Source of the DNA: Sequoia sempervirens
Taxonomy: Eukaryota > Streptophyta > Pinopsida > Cupressales > Cupressaceae
NCBI GenBank assembly: GCA_007258455.2
Contig: VDFB02187766.1
Span: forward strand, 1-64,000
Direction of reading: 5' to 3'
DNA length: 64,000 nucleotides
The notes under the pieces were generated by a model, which did not search any database, was not told the origin of the DNA, and worked only from the letters and a program-made list of their open reading frames with translations. Made by a program: the position numbers and the translations under genes. Each line of letters begins with the position of its first letter. Within the stretch, counting starts at the first letter, position 1. Positions 33,768-45,665 of this stretch are shown piece after piece.

Positions 33768-36700
33768 TTGTTGCTCTATATAAAATTTTAGAGGTGTGAC
33801 TATTTTCATTCTTTTTGTAAATATGTGCAACTCTATTTTATAAATGGTAATATAAACACTTATTCATATTATTTCTAAACATAAATTCTTAATTTTAAAT
33901 GATTTAACTTTGAAATTTCTATTATTAATTATTATTTTTCATTACCAAAATGCATTAGAATAAGTTTTAATTTTAAATTTTACTATTTCAAAAGAATTAG
34001 ATTAGATGAAATTAATAATAATAATTTTGTGGATACAATATTTTTATGTAAAGACTTTTTAAAAATAAATTTTATACTACCAAATAAATAAATATATTTG
34101 TATATATACATATATACATATATACATATATATAAAACTTAAATTCTATCATGATGTTTCCACACTCCATAGTAAAAAGTGTATTGAAATTTGTGGATTA
34201 AAATTGTGTGTGATTTTTTTAATTTTATTTTTTATATATTTTAATCAAGAAATTCCACTATTCTTAAATTCTATTTTTTAATTAAAATTTATAATAGTAT
34301 AGATATTTTAAATACATTTCTTTAAGGAAACTAAAAAAATATCTATTTGGAATCATTTTAGAACAATTTTATTTATTATATAACAATCTAATTTTTTTAC
34401 TTTATTTTTATTTGAAAAGTAATATTTTTTTGTAATTAGTAACTTTTAATTTTTATTTTTCAAAAGCTATCCATATTTTATAATTGTTTTGTTTTATTTT
34501 TAACTTAGAAAATATTTAAAATATTATATATACATTTTAATAATTTTATTTATAATTATTAATATATTCTAAAATTTTAATATCTTCATCAAATATTTTC
34601 TTTTAATGTTATTTAAATTACACATCTAAACATAATTATACTATCCATTTTTTTTAATCTATAATTAAAATTCATTTAAAACCAAATTATTTTAAGTTGT
34701 GAATGAAAATAATAATCAACTATAGTAAGGGCTGCTATTAATATTCACTTTCCATAGCTTTACAAATTTAGTGGGCCGATGGACATGTAATAATAATTTA
34801 TCACTATACACACCCTAAAAAAATTTATAAGGTAAAAATCTCCAGCATATTTTGTACGGTAAAAATTGTTATCAATTTTATGAGGGTGAGATTGACAGTT
34901 TTTGCAATCCCATCAGTAAGTAGCCGCCGCCTATTGTGGATGCTGCATGATGCATAGCCATGCTAGCCCCGGTGCATTCCTAGGGCTGGATAGCCAGTGC
35001 CATGGGCATGTTACATCTGACCATCTGTTTTAGTATCCTAAACTATAGCTCTTTTTAACTATAACTATATATATAGTTTTATATTGCATATTATATAAAT
35101 AAATATTATATTACATGTATATGTTAAAAATATAAATTTATACTAATACTTTATATAATATTTATGTATTATATTATTATTTATATTATATATTAATATA
35201 TTATATAATAGGAGGATAACTTCCTGAAAGAGGCTATAGTTTATGACAATAGGAGATGGTGGGATGTAACATGTGGGGTATGCTCATTGGTGCATTCTAC
35301 AGGCTACATAGTCAGATTAATTCTTTTATATATTTATATTCCCTAGAGAATTCAACACCCATAGAGAGATGGGTCATTAGTTGTACGACTAATTTTGTAA
35401 GCATGTGGCAGTTACATGGGATATCATGCAACTTTTGTTTTTTTGTAATGTTAAATGGTTTCTGAGCTATCTACAACTAAGGGTTGGAAGTGTGACTCAT
35501 CACACAACTTGCCACATTAGCATGTCTAGTGAGAAGTATTCTAAAAACAACTTTTTAAATATTCAACCAAAACTTAATCATGGCACCCCTAGTAGTTGAA
35601 CAAAAAAACTTATTTGTTGCTATACAAAGAATACATTATTATTTTAAATACAACTTTATTCAACTTGAAATGGTGATTAAATTTTTTGACAATCCTTCAC
35701 ATTTCATGCTAAAATACAAGGTATCTATTATGCTCACCCTTTATATTTATGATAGGACAAACTATTAATATGAAGCATTCTAATGCAATATATTACCCAT
35801 GTGACTTTGGATTTATGGGTTTAGTTATGAAAGAAAAAGTACCTATTATACTTGTTAATGAATGCAATTCTCCTTTTTTATATAACATTCATAATTTCTC
35901 ATGTGTTCATGTATGGGTCCATCTTGGCCATAATTAGTTAATTTTGTATTTACATATGGACTAATTACTGACAATATATAAAATAGATATTTTTGTAAAA
36001 CTAAAACTTATAATCACAATTATTATACCAACAATAGGACCCCACCCATCTACTAGCCCCTCTCCCCTAGGAAGTCCTAAATTTAATAAATTTGGATTTC
36101 CCAATTATGAGGCTATCTTTTAGGAATATGAATGTTACTTGTCAACTTCTAGACTTAACATTTTTATTTATGTGTTTGGGACATATACAAGGACACCATC
36201 CTAGGTCCCCAAGTCATCTTAATTATCAACCTATCTACATTAATCTTATCCATAAATCCTGTAGCATTGCAAATTGTCACCATTGATAATTTCATTCTAG
36301 ATTTTGCTCCCTCCTATGTGCTTGGACCTAATCATGCTCCTAATTTACTAAATTATGCATTGCATGGTGCTTTTAATCACTTATCAAGAAATCAAATATG
36401 CAAACCCAAAGTAGGAATTTAATTTTTTGTCTTTGATACTTTAGATCCTAAAAAAATGGTTCTATGCAATGACACCCTTTGCACCCTTGTTATTTTAATT
36501 TGGCTCCAAATTTAAATATGTCAAGGTTGGAAATTTATTATTTGAATTTCAAATCTTAAATGTTAGCTATCAAGAATTATTTTTTGGTCCGAAATTAGAA
36601 AACTTGTATATAAATACATAATATTTTCAGCATTTTAATCTAAATGGAATTATTGAGAAAATTGAAGATCTTAAAAACAGTCAAGGGTAGTCAAGAGCAA

Positions 36701-37218
36701 AATTATCAACATTATTACAACGCCTCATTATTTAAGCATCATGTTAGATGTTATGTGAGTTTACATTCATTTTTAAATATGCATTTTATTTTTATGTACT
36801 AACACTCATAGGTTATCAAATCAAGTCAATCCAAATTGCAATCAATGCTTGAAGGTGAGGATAACTGCACAAAGTTGTGACACAAAAAGAGGTCTTAAGA
36901 TGCCACATTTTATTTGAAATTAACAAAGTATGACATTTGACAAAAAAATGAAGATAGTTACACTCAAAATTTGAGGATGAAATAAGAACAAGAGTTGTAG
37001 TGCTATGAATCTACTTTCTAAACCTCTATTTTATTTAAAATAGTGAATTTCCCCCTAAAATGTTAACATTTCTTTCAAATTTCAAAAATCTCTTTAGTGA
37101 GAAATTAGCTAACACCATGTAGTTTATGTTAGTTTTTTGGGATAATTTTTTAATAATATAATATTTTACTAATTTTTGAAGTGGACACATCCCAGAAAGT
37201 AGAAATTTGAGCATGTTT
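33768..37218. other. AT-rich intergenic DNA
   Basis: No gene, LTR or coding similarity seen. A TATATACA microsatellite is at about 34096-34132. Short frames at 35256-35937 and 36092-36286 have no recognisable motif. Confidence 0.6.
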
Positions 37219-37634
37219 TGTTGCAAGGTGTGACCCTTGGTCTCCTCTTTCTGTGACCTAGGTGTAGTCTAGCACCACACTTGGGCTTCGTGACATGGTT
37301 TAACCGCCTCCTATGGATCTTGATCTTGAATAAATCCAATGGTTGCATCGAGCATTAATAGGTTGATCTTTTGGTGCAATGGTAGCCATCTTTGCAACAA
37401 TTGGTATCAGAGCCGAGGTCATAGGTTTGAACCTCACACTTGCGCTAGGGGGGATTGTTGCAAGGTGTGACCCTTGGTCTTCTCTTCCTATGGTAGGCAT
37501 AGTCTAGTGCGACACTTGGGATTCATGATACGGTTTAATCACCTCCTCTGGATCTTGATTTTGAATAAATCCAACGGTTGTATCAGGCATTAATAGGTTG
37601 ATCTTTTGGTGCAATGAAAACTATCTTTGCAACA
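37219..37634 (+). mobile_element. TRIM (terminal-repeat retrotransposon in miniature)
   Basis: Two direct repeats, 37219-37399 (181 bp) and 37456-37634 (179 bp), each begin TGTTGCAA and end TTGCAACA, a perfect 8-bp terminal inverted repeat. The left repeat is followed by a tRNA-Met-type primer binding site, TGGTATCAGAGCC (37402-37414). The right repeat is preceded by the purine run AGGGGGGAT (37447-37455). The internal part is only 56 bp and non-coding, so all enzymes must come from another element. The repeats differ at roughly one position in seven, mostly transitions, so the copy is old. Flanks TGTTT and CATTT do not form a clean duplication. Confidence 0.9.
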
Positions 37635-38373
37635 CATTTGCCCATATTTTTAAAAAATACTAATAAAAAATCAAATTGTTTTTTCAATACGTGAAGAATG
37701 GAGTCTAATTTCTAAAAATGTGGTTTTTTTTCAAAATTCAATAAACGAGTAAAAAACTATACCCAAACTAGCATATGTTGTTTTTTTTTGACAAAAATTA
37801 GAGACACTAACAAAAGAAGTTAATGATGAAATCCTTAATATAATCAAAACGTATAAAAAATATATGTTTAGATAGCTAAGAGATAGCTTAACTTCTTCAT
37901 TGTATTTGTATAAATTTGCATTAGAACACATGCAAACTTGATGGAAAGCATGGCCAAAAATGTGTGAAATTTTGTTATGCTTTCAAATAATCATGTCTTT
38001 GGCATGAAATGATCATCCAACCCAAAGGGTTAGTAATTCTCAATGCAAGTCATTTGGTGAGCGCTAAATTTGGCTGCATTATTTGACAAACATCAAATTT
38101 GGTGAGTGTCAAATGTGAATGATGATCTTTTAGAATGCTTTTTCTTGGAATTTTTCTTTCTTCTTTGTATTTTTCATTGCCTTTCTCTACTAGTGAAACT
38201 ATATACACCAAAAATTTTAGAAAGTGGTTTTGGATCTCTTGGATTTATAATGCAAATTCTAGTTTTTGGATGATCTTATAATTTTCCAAGCTTAATCAAA
38301 TTTCAATAATCAACATGTCAAATTTCATTAATTAGGAGGTTAAATTTTAGTAATCAATAAGTTGCACATACCA
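37635..38373. other. AT-rich intergenic DNA
   Basis: No gene or recognised repeat. One direct repeat of CAAATTTGGTGAG-like words is near 38058-38115. Confidence 0.5.
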
Positions 38374-39503
38374 TCTTCCTCTCTCTCTCTCTTTCTCTTT
38401 ATCTCACTCATTGTTCATCTCTTATGCTTTAGATCTCTCTCTCTCTCTCTCTCACTATTTTCATCCCTTTATTTGAATCTCTCTTCCTTGATCTTAAGAA
38501 CTACCTCTCTTTCTCTCCCTTCTCTCTATATTCTCTCTCTCCCTCCCTCTCGTCCCTTTTTGCATCTCTCTCTCACTCCTTCCCTCTCAACTCTCTCTCC
38601 CTACCTCTCCCTCCCTCCTCTCTCTATATATCTCTCTCCCTCCCTCCCACTTTTTATCTCTCCTCTCCCTCTCTATACCTACCCATTTCTCTCTCTCCCT
38701 CTTTTTCTATCTCTCATCACCCTTTATCTCTCTCTACTTGTATCTCTCAACTATCCCTATTTACCTCTATGTCCCTCCCCTCTCTCTCTCCCACCTTCTC
38801 TCCTCTCTCTCTTCCTTCCACCCACTTTCACCTTTTACTTCTCTCTATCTAACCTACCCCTCTATACCTCTTTCTCTCCCCCTCTCTCCCTCCTCCCTCT
38901 CTCAATCTCTCCACCTTCCTCCTTACCTCTCTACTCTCTCTATCACATCTCTGTATCACCTCTCTCTCACTTCTCTTTCTCTCCCTCTCTCCACCCCTTC
39001 CCTCTCTATGCTATTTCTCTCTACCTTGTCTCTCTATAACTATCCCTTCCACCCTCCTCTCTATCTATATCACCTCTCTCCCTCCATCCCTGCCTCTCCC
39101 TCGATCTATCTCCTTCCCTATTTACTTTTCTCTATCTCATCCTCCCTCTCTACCTACCTCTCTCTCTGTTGCTCTCTCCTCTCACCTCTTTCTCTCCATC
39201 CCTACCTCTCCCTTCAGTTATCCTTCCATCTCTACTTATCTCTACCTACCTATCCCTCCATAGCTCTTTCTCTCTCCCTCCTTGCCTCCCTCCTTCCATC
39301 TCTTAATCTCTCCACCTTCCTCCTTCCCTCTCTCCTTCCCACTATCATATATCTCCATCACCTCTCTCTCTCCTTCCTTGTATACTCTCTCTATCTCAAC
39401 TCTCTCTCCCTCCCTCTCTCATTCCCTCTCTACTTCTCTTTATCCCCCCTCCCTCTCTCTACCTACCTCTCTCTATGTTTCTCTATCTCAACTCTCAATC
39501 TCC
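38374..39503. repeat. 1.1-kb CT-rich polypyrimidine tract
   Basis: Almost all bases on the plus strand are C or T, built from CTCTCT, CCCTCC and CTACC words with scattered A and very few G. The long Ser/Leu/Pro-rich frames across it are composition artefacts. The tract ends about 1.85 kb upstream of the basic secretory protein gene. Confidence 0.9.
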
Positions 39504-40711
39504 TAATTAGAAAATTTTCCATGTATATATTGTGTAATGTGTTTAGTTTACATATTTTATAATTATCATTTCCTTCATCTTGCATTTTATTTTTGATGAT
39601 TAAGTAGTAACCTAAGATCCTAATTTCTATCATTACTTTATTTATCTTTAATACTAATGTTTTTACATGAGTCACACACTTTGTGTGAGTGATGATAGGT
39701 GGACTTTGTGTTTCATTTTTTGAGACTAGATCAAAATTTATGCACACAATGGGGTTATAAGAGGCATATGTTCCCATAGTGGATAGGTTTCATTAGGATT
39801 TTTACCTATCGGTGTGTTTGTTAACATGAGAGGTGGCAACTCTTAGTAAGATAGTACATATACAAGGACATGAGTTGCATTGTGGGCTAGATATGTTATG
39901 AGTAGAAGGTCATTCTATAGTTGGGGTTAGTTGGATGGACTAGATTTGATAGTTGTTTTGGCTTTTGGTAACTATGTAGTGCATACTTGATCATATTTTG
40001 CAACTTATTGGATGTTTAGTTATGTGCTTTAACAACATGAGGATAGCTATAGAGAGTGTGCTTCAAAGTTTGTTATGTAGCTCCAATGTATGTTATGTAA
40101 TTGCTTTTGAGTATACTCCTATTTTTCTTTATGGGTGCAATTTGTTGGGATTTGTGTGAAGCATTTTTCTTAGTACATTATATAGTATTGAAGGTGGATA
40201 TGGGGTATTTATCCAAGACAGTTCTCTTCATGAGAGAGAACTATGTGAGTGATAGTCCAATGAAGCTTAAACCCTTAAAAAATACATAATTGAATAGCTA
40301 AGCATGTCCAAGTGGCAATTGAAGATTAAGATCAACTCCTAAATCAAAATGCATAAATTGAATGCTATAATCACACAATAATAATATTTACATAAATTAG
40401 TCAATAAAAGATATAAAAAAAAGCTTAGGTGTACACTTTATATTTCACTATATAAATTTATACCTAATCGCATATTTGTTTCTTTTCTAAAATAAAATTG
40501 TAATGAGATAATAAATATTTAATATTTTTTATGATTTAATTAAGTGAATAATCATATTTTTAAAATTATGATTATTTGATATAAACATAATTTTCTTCTA
40601 CGTAAATTTTTAAGTTATTTTATTTTTAAATGTTTACGATTAATATATTTAAAAACAAAAGCAGCTAAATTCTAATGAGAATGATATTAGAAAATTTATT
40701 AAATTTTTAAA
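39504..40711. other. AT-rich intergenic DNA
   Basis: No gene or repeat recognised; small frames only. Confidence 0.5.
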
Positions 40712-40911
40712 GGGTTTTTTTCATACAATAGGCCAGCGGCCCAACAACCCTTACCTTGGGTACCTGAGGTGAGGTAGGGTGAGACTAGTCCCCTACAAGT
40801 GAGATCCCCCACCAGCAAGAAGTCCCACCTCTTAAACCCGAGAGCGGAGTCGAACCCAAGACCAATGGGGAGCAAACCCACTACCCAAGCCAACTCTACT
40901 ACCCGTTTACC
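40712..40911 (-). mobile_element. tRNA-derived SINE (about 200 bp)
   Basis: On the minus strand an A box (TAGTAGAGTTGG) near 40904-40893 is followed by a B box, GGTTCGACTCC, near 40858-40848, the spacing of a tRNA-type Pol III promoter. A tRNA-unrelated body follows and the element ends TTGTATG plus an A-run (T-run at 40715-40721 on the plus strand). It is flanked by AAATTTTTAAA (40701-40711) and AAATTTTTTAAA (40912-40923), a near-perfect target duplication. It lies 445 bp upstream of the gene start at 41357. Confidence 0.85.
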
Positions 40912-40987
40912 AAATTTTTTAAATAAAATGTGTAGTATTCAATTCAGGTAAATAAGAGGAACAAAAAGTATGTTTTCATGTAAGGCA

Positions 40988-41178
40988 AGTCAAAGTCCAT
41001 TGTCCTCGGAAGACTTTGACGAAGAGATGTTCGCCGTCCCACGTAACTTTGACTTTCGCACAGAATTGAAAGACTTTCATTCAGTGGAAGTTTCGTTCTT
41101 GTTAACAATAATTATTTGAGCCCCCTAGGCCAATTCTCGATTGGAAAGGCAACCAACATTAGAAAACGCGTATTGACT
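40988..41178 (+). promoter_or_regulatory. Cluster of four W-box cores
   Basis: TTGAC cores occur at 40989-40993 (reverse; the full word on that strand is TTGACT), 41016-41020 (TTGACG), 41049-41053 (TTGACT) and 41173-41177 (TTGACT). W-boxes bind WRKY factors, typical of defence-induced promoters. Their placement 70-260 bp upstream of the TATA box of a PR-17-type gene suggests pathogen or wound induction; this is inference. Confidence 0.6.
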
Positions 41179-41243
41179 GGGCTCTCTGGTACGGAACACT
41201 TCTGATCTCTTCCGTAAACGACACGACATATGCGCCAAAGCTC

Positions 41244-41250
41244 TATATAA
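41244..41250 (+). promoter_or_regulatory. TATA box of the basic secretory protein gene
   Basis: TATATAA lies 113 bp upstream of the ATG, so transcription should start near 41275-41282 and leave a 5' leader of about 75-80 bases. Confidence 0.8.
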
Positions 41251-41356
41251 TCCCCCCCACTCCATTCATTTTCCATAACAAAGATAAGCTGCCTAACAAT
41301 AGTTTGTTTGGTGCGAGATAGAATTTCTGATTGTGGTGAAAAATCTTTGAGCTAGA

Positions 41357-42049
41357 ATGGCCAGTCGCTCTGGTGCAGTGCTGGGGTTGATAGCCCTGAC
41401 GGCAATACTAATGGGCCAGGCTACTCAAGCGGTGGTCTACGAATACTCTAATAACGCCCAGGGAACCACCGGAGGCAACAGATTCGATCAAGAGGTCGGC
41501 AAGAGCGGAGCCCTTGAAATTATGGACTCCGCCACTAAATTTATTTGGGACACCTTTCACCAGCAATCGGGTGCAGATAGAAGGAATCCAGAGAAGATTA
41601 CTTTGATCGTGGAAACCATGGACGGCACTGCGTATTCAAATGGAGATATAATTCACTTCAGTGCAGATTATGTGGGCAACTTCCAAGGGGATGTTAAGAC
41701 AGAAATTAGAGGAATTTTGTACCACGAAGTAACACACTCCTTGCAGTTTGACGGAAAAGGCAATGCCCCACGTGGCCTTATTGATGGCATTGCAGATTAT
41801 TTGCGCCTTACTGCCGGGTTGGTTCCTTCTTACTGGGTTAAGCCCGGCAGTGGAGACAAATGGGACCAGAGTTATGATGTTACTGCCTATTTCTTGCAGT
41901 ATTGTGACAGTATTACCTCTGGATTTGTTGCCAACATCAACGCTAAAATGGCTTCCGGATGGGACTTGGGGTTCTTTAATGAACTCACTGGTAAATCCGT
42001 TGATGAGCTTTGGAGTGACTACAAGGCCAAGTATGCTTCTTCCGGTTAA
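41357..42049 (+). CDS. Plant basic secretory protein (PR-17 type, metallopeptidase-like)
   Basis: An intact, intronless frame of 230 residues, normal for the family. Residues 1-25 form a secretion signal with hydrophobic core VLGLIALTAILMG and likely cleavage after TQA. The mature domain holds the zinc-peptidase motif HEVTH at 123-127, followed by the family signature GLIDGIADYLRL at 140-151, whose Asp147 is a candidate third metal ligand. A C-terminal FFNELTGKSVDELW segment is also typical. Only one Cys (183) is present. The protein is expected in the apoplast; family members are induced by pathogens, but proteolytic activity is proven for few. The start is the first ATG after the TATA box, in the context CTAGAATGGCC. 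W-boxes upstream and poly(A) signals downstream complete a credible gene. Confidence 0.93.
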   Translation: MASRSGAVLGLIALTAILMGQATQAVVYEYSNNAQGTTGGNRFDQEVGKSGALEIMDSATKFIWDTFHQQSGADRRNPEKITLIVETMDGTAYSNGDIIHFSADYVGNFQGDVKTEIRGILYHEVTHSLQFDGKGNAPRGLIDGIADYLRLTAGLVPSYWVKPGSGDKWDQSYDVTAYFLQYCDSITSGFVANINAKMASGWDLGFFNELTGKSVDELWSDYKAKYASSG

Positions 42050-42166
42050 ACGGCAATTTTCTCTGCCTTTATGATCTACCTATTATAGTTAACTGACTGA
42101 AATAAGTGAACTTCAATTGGGAATTGTAAGTTCTATACTCACAACATATGAGGAGTTCCATCTCGT

Positions 42167-42176
42167 AATAAATAAA
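42167..42176 (+). terminator. Overlapping poly(A) signals
   Basis: AATAAATAAA contains AATAAA at 42167 and 42171, about 118 bp after the stop codon of the basic secretory protein gene. Confidence 0.7.
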
Positions 42177-44960
42177 TTTTTATGTTAGATCTGCTTCTTA
42201 TTTACTGATTGATGATGTCTAGACTGCAATTATGAGTTCATTATATCCAGATGTATGGAATCAAGGTAAATACACATAAAAACATCTAAATTAAATCAAT
42301 TATTTATATATTTATATCAAATACTTAATATTTACTAAAATATAATATTAATATTAGTTATTTTAAAATATTATACTCCCATCAAAGCATCTTATAATGT
42401 AAGATTTTATATGTTTGGCATTGGCATGATCACATTCATTATTTTTAGTTATTGGATTGAATGCTTTTACAAATATTCAAATTGAAAGAATTTCTATTGC
42501 TTTCTACTAATAATAGTTTCAATAACATGTGAAATGTTTCTTATCCTTCAATTTTTCTTTTGATATTTATTCAATTAGAAGGCACACATTTTTTACTTCT
42601 TTGTAATTTAAGTGGAATAGTTGTTATGAGAATGGTATATTTCAACATCTTCCCAATATTCCTCTTTAAAGATAAATATGTTGTTTATAGTACTTGCATT
42701 TTTACCAATTTTAATGGATGTGTTGATAGGATATTTAAGAAGACTTATAGATTTATATTCCTTTTTTGAATAAATATATATATTTTAATATTATTTAATT
42801 AGTAACATCAATAATTATTTATAGATTATTTTTTAAATAAATAGAAGTGCAATGATAAGATTAATTTCAAATTCTAATAAATGTATGGTACATTGGCTAA
42901 TGATGATAACATTGTTGCCACCGAGATTCAAACCATTGATCACTAATTTTGCACCCCCATTAAGCTGTTGAGCTTGCATGATTCATTCCCCTATTAGAGC
43001 ATTAAGTTTGTAGGCTTGAACAATGTTAATGCCATGTGACAAAGTAACTTTCTTATTGTCTTTGTAGCACAAGATAGGTTTAAAATTCCAAAAAAAATCT
43101 CATTAAAATATTAATTTCAAAAGAAACAAAGTATCTACATAATTTAACAACTTTCAATATTTGTTTCTATGAGTAGTGATCTTACAATGGATTTGTGTAG
43201 ATTCATTTATTTGATATATGTTAATTATTCCTTTAATACTGAAATATGTCCTAAATTTGCATAATTGTTATATATAAGCACATAACGTTTGTTATAATAT
43301 GGTAAGAATTTTTTGACCTTTATTTTGTGAAATTTTATACTAATATATCTTTCTCCCGAGCTGGTTTGAAAAGATTGGTAGGATGGATTATTTAAGCACA
43401 TATTGGGATTTTTTAAAATTAGATTGACAAGAACATCAATTTTGAAATTATTGTTCTTATTTATTAAAATTGAATATTAGTAAACAAAATTCTTGGTGTG
43501 TACCTTTAGATATTTTATTAATTATTGCAATCAAATTAATTTATATTAAATTCTTAATGAGGAGGTCAAATATTCTACTATATTAGTTTTCTATTGCTTT
43601 TTTACACCTATATAACATAAATTGTGTAACTAATTACTTATATCTTTATTTTTGTTTTAGAATAAGGATAAATAAAATATTGAACCAAGGATTTTGAATT
43701 TTTATATGAGAGATTGTACAATGAAAATTCACATACATGCATTTTTAATAATGAGAGTAATTTTATGGAAGCCTCTTATTTCATTTTCATAATGTTGTAG
43801 GGACTTTCTTAAAATATTCGAGAATAGTAGTTGAAAAGAAAATGTAGGCTCTATATAAAGGTCTTCTATGAATTTAAATATAGGGGTAGCTATAAATGCT
43901 AATCCTTATATTTGATTTTCCAAAATATGAATTATATTTTTATTTAGTGTAAGGACTTGTGATTTTTGTATATAGTTATTGTCGATGCTAGTCAAAGTGT
44001 TTCTTTTAATAAATGAATCATATTATAGATTGTATTGGAATAGTTTTCTTGGTGTCAAATTGGACCATTATAACCATCAAATATTATATAGGTATACAAT
44101 TTATATCCGTCTTTCTAAGAGATCCATTGACAAGGATAGAGATTGAATCGATATATTTGTCATAAGCAGGGACCATTAAATTTTTATTAGTAATATATTA
44201 TGTGGAATTCATTCATTAGTAGTATCAATTTTTTTATGTTGTTTGTTTCCTACAATATTGAGTGTAACTATTAGATTTAGTATTTTTAATATTATTTTAT
44301 TTAATCATGACAGTTCATTTATAGAAAATAAGAGCATCGATTGTTCAAAATATTTTCATTTATTCATTTGCATGACTCATTAATGTCTATTTTTCACTCT
44401 ATGGTGAATATAAATTCCATTAACTTATGTAATATAGGAGGAAATTAGATTTAAACTAAGGTATCACATTGTTGTTAAAATACTATTTATAATGTAAAAA
44501 CTTTATTAGATTTGTGTCATAGAAGTTTTTGTTGAGAGTGATACAAAGATAGGTTCATTCATAATGGGTGGTAGTAGGGAAAAGTGTTCTAAGAGAATTA
44601 TAGACATGCCATTGAAACAATGTGTTTTTTATAGGATTGCTTTATGTAACATTTTTTCTATTTTAGTAGTAATTTTGGGGCAATGAATATCATCTCTTCA
44701 ATGAGGATGCATTTTTATTTTTCATGTCATCTTATTTTTTTATCAATGATTAAGCTTTCAATAGTTTTTGAAAGAGGAAAAATGGGTTTTATAGGGACCC
44801 GAAACCACAAAGTTTACAAACAAAAGAAAAGATTGTCAAAGACCCCGTAAATAGAGAGGCTGTATAGAGGAAAACAAAAAGATAAAGCCATAGTCACCAA
44901 AAAAATCCAGCAAGGGCCATAGAAAAGACCCAAAAAGATCAGACAAAACGCCAACAGTGA
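42177..44960. other. AT-rich intergenic DNA
   Basis: No coding gene recognised; small frames such as 42560-42769 have no motif. A possible decayed tRNA-like element is listed at 42915-42975. Confidence 0.5.
42915..42975 (-). repeat. Possible decayed tRNA-derived element
   Basis: On the minus strand, GGTTTGAATCTCGG (42934-42921) is one C-to-T change from a B box, and CAGCTTAATGGG (about 42967-42956) resembles an A box at a plausible distance. No tail or target duplication was identified. Confidence 0.3.
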
Positions 44961-45392
44961 TTAAACTTGGGACTTCAAAATTTCTGCTATCTCAGCTTCC
45001 ATGTTGTTCATTTCCTGAACCGCCCTCTATAAGATCTGGACCATTTGGGTAGTAGGAGGTGCTTTCCTATTAAGGTTGGCACATGTCCTCTTCAATATTC
45101 CTTGGTCCTCATTCTTTCTTTTTTCCTTGTCCTCTTCCAGATCAACAACCAACGAGCTATGTTGCGACCTTTCCAAATTTTTAGACATAGCATTGATGAT
45201 AATGGCATTGTGGCTTGCCAATCTATAGTTTTGTTCCACAACAGTTTTCATGTTGTTTTTTAATTTAACAATTTTAGCTTCTAGAGTCTTATACTTGTCC
45301 TCAATGTCATAATCCCCCATTCCAGTTTCATTCTTTTTCTCTTTTCCTTCCTCATTGCTTAGAGCAGACAACTTCAATTCCAGTTCCTCCAA
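44961..45392 (-). pseudogene. Coiled-coil protein fragment, unrecognised
   Basis: A reverse frame of 143 codons with one internal TAG (45027-45029, probably CAG originally) ends in TAA at 44961. The sequence is strongly charged with heptad-like Leu/Ile spacing (YKTLEAKIVKLKNNMKTVVE), an acidic patch (DLEEDKEKRKNEDQG) and, after the stop, RAVQEMNNMEAEIAEILKSQ. No catalytic domain is visible. The following T-rich 3' segment (44760-44960) could belong to a retroposed or LINE-like sequence, but no tail or duplication was found. Confidence 0.4.
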
Positions 45393-45660
45393 CTTCTATG
45401 ATTATAATCTTAAATTTTGTATTCATATTTGAAATTTTAAAAGCTACATTTTTTACTAGAGTGACAACAAGGAGTGGATTCATTTTTTGGGCCTAAATAT
45501 GTGAAGTGAATTCCATATAAAACTAATTAGGTAGGATTTTATAATACCCATGTTCTTTGTATGGTCATAATAGTCTAGTTGATTTAAGGAAATATCAATA
45601 TAATGAGATGAATTGAAAGTAAGTTATGGTTGGTGTTTCAACAACAATATATTGTTGTTT
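45393..45660. other. Short intergenic DNA
   Basis: Nothing recognised. Confidence 0.4.
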
Positions 45661-45665
45661 ATATG

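Noticed and set aside
33575..33830. Frames with runs of X
   Set aside because: They cross the N gap.
38362..39562. Long frames of 225 and 274 residues
   Set aside because: They translate the CT-rich tract into Ser/Leu/Pro repeats; overlapping frames are equally open, so this is composition, not coding.
41748..42074. 108-residue frame overlapping the basic secretory protein gene
   Set aside because: Shadow of the real gene in another frame; no motif.
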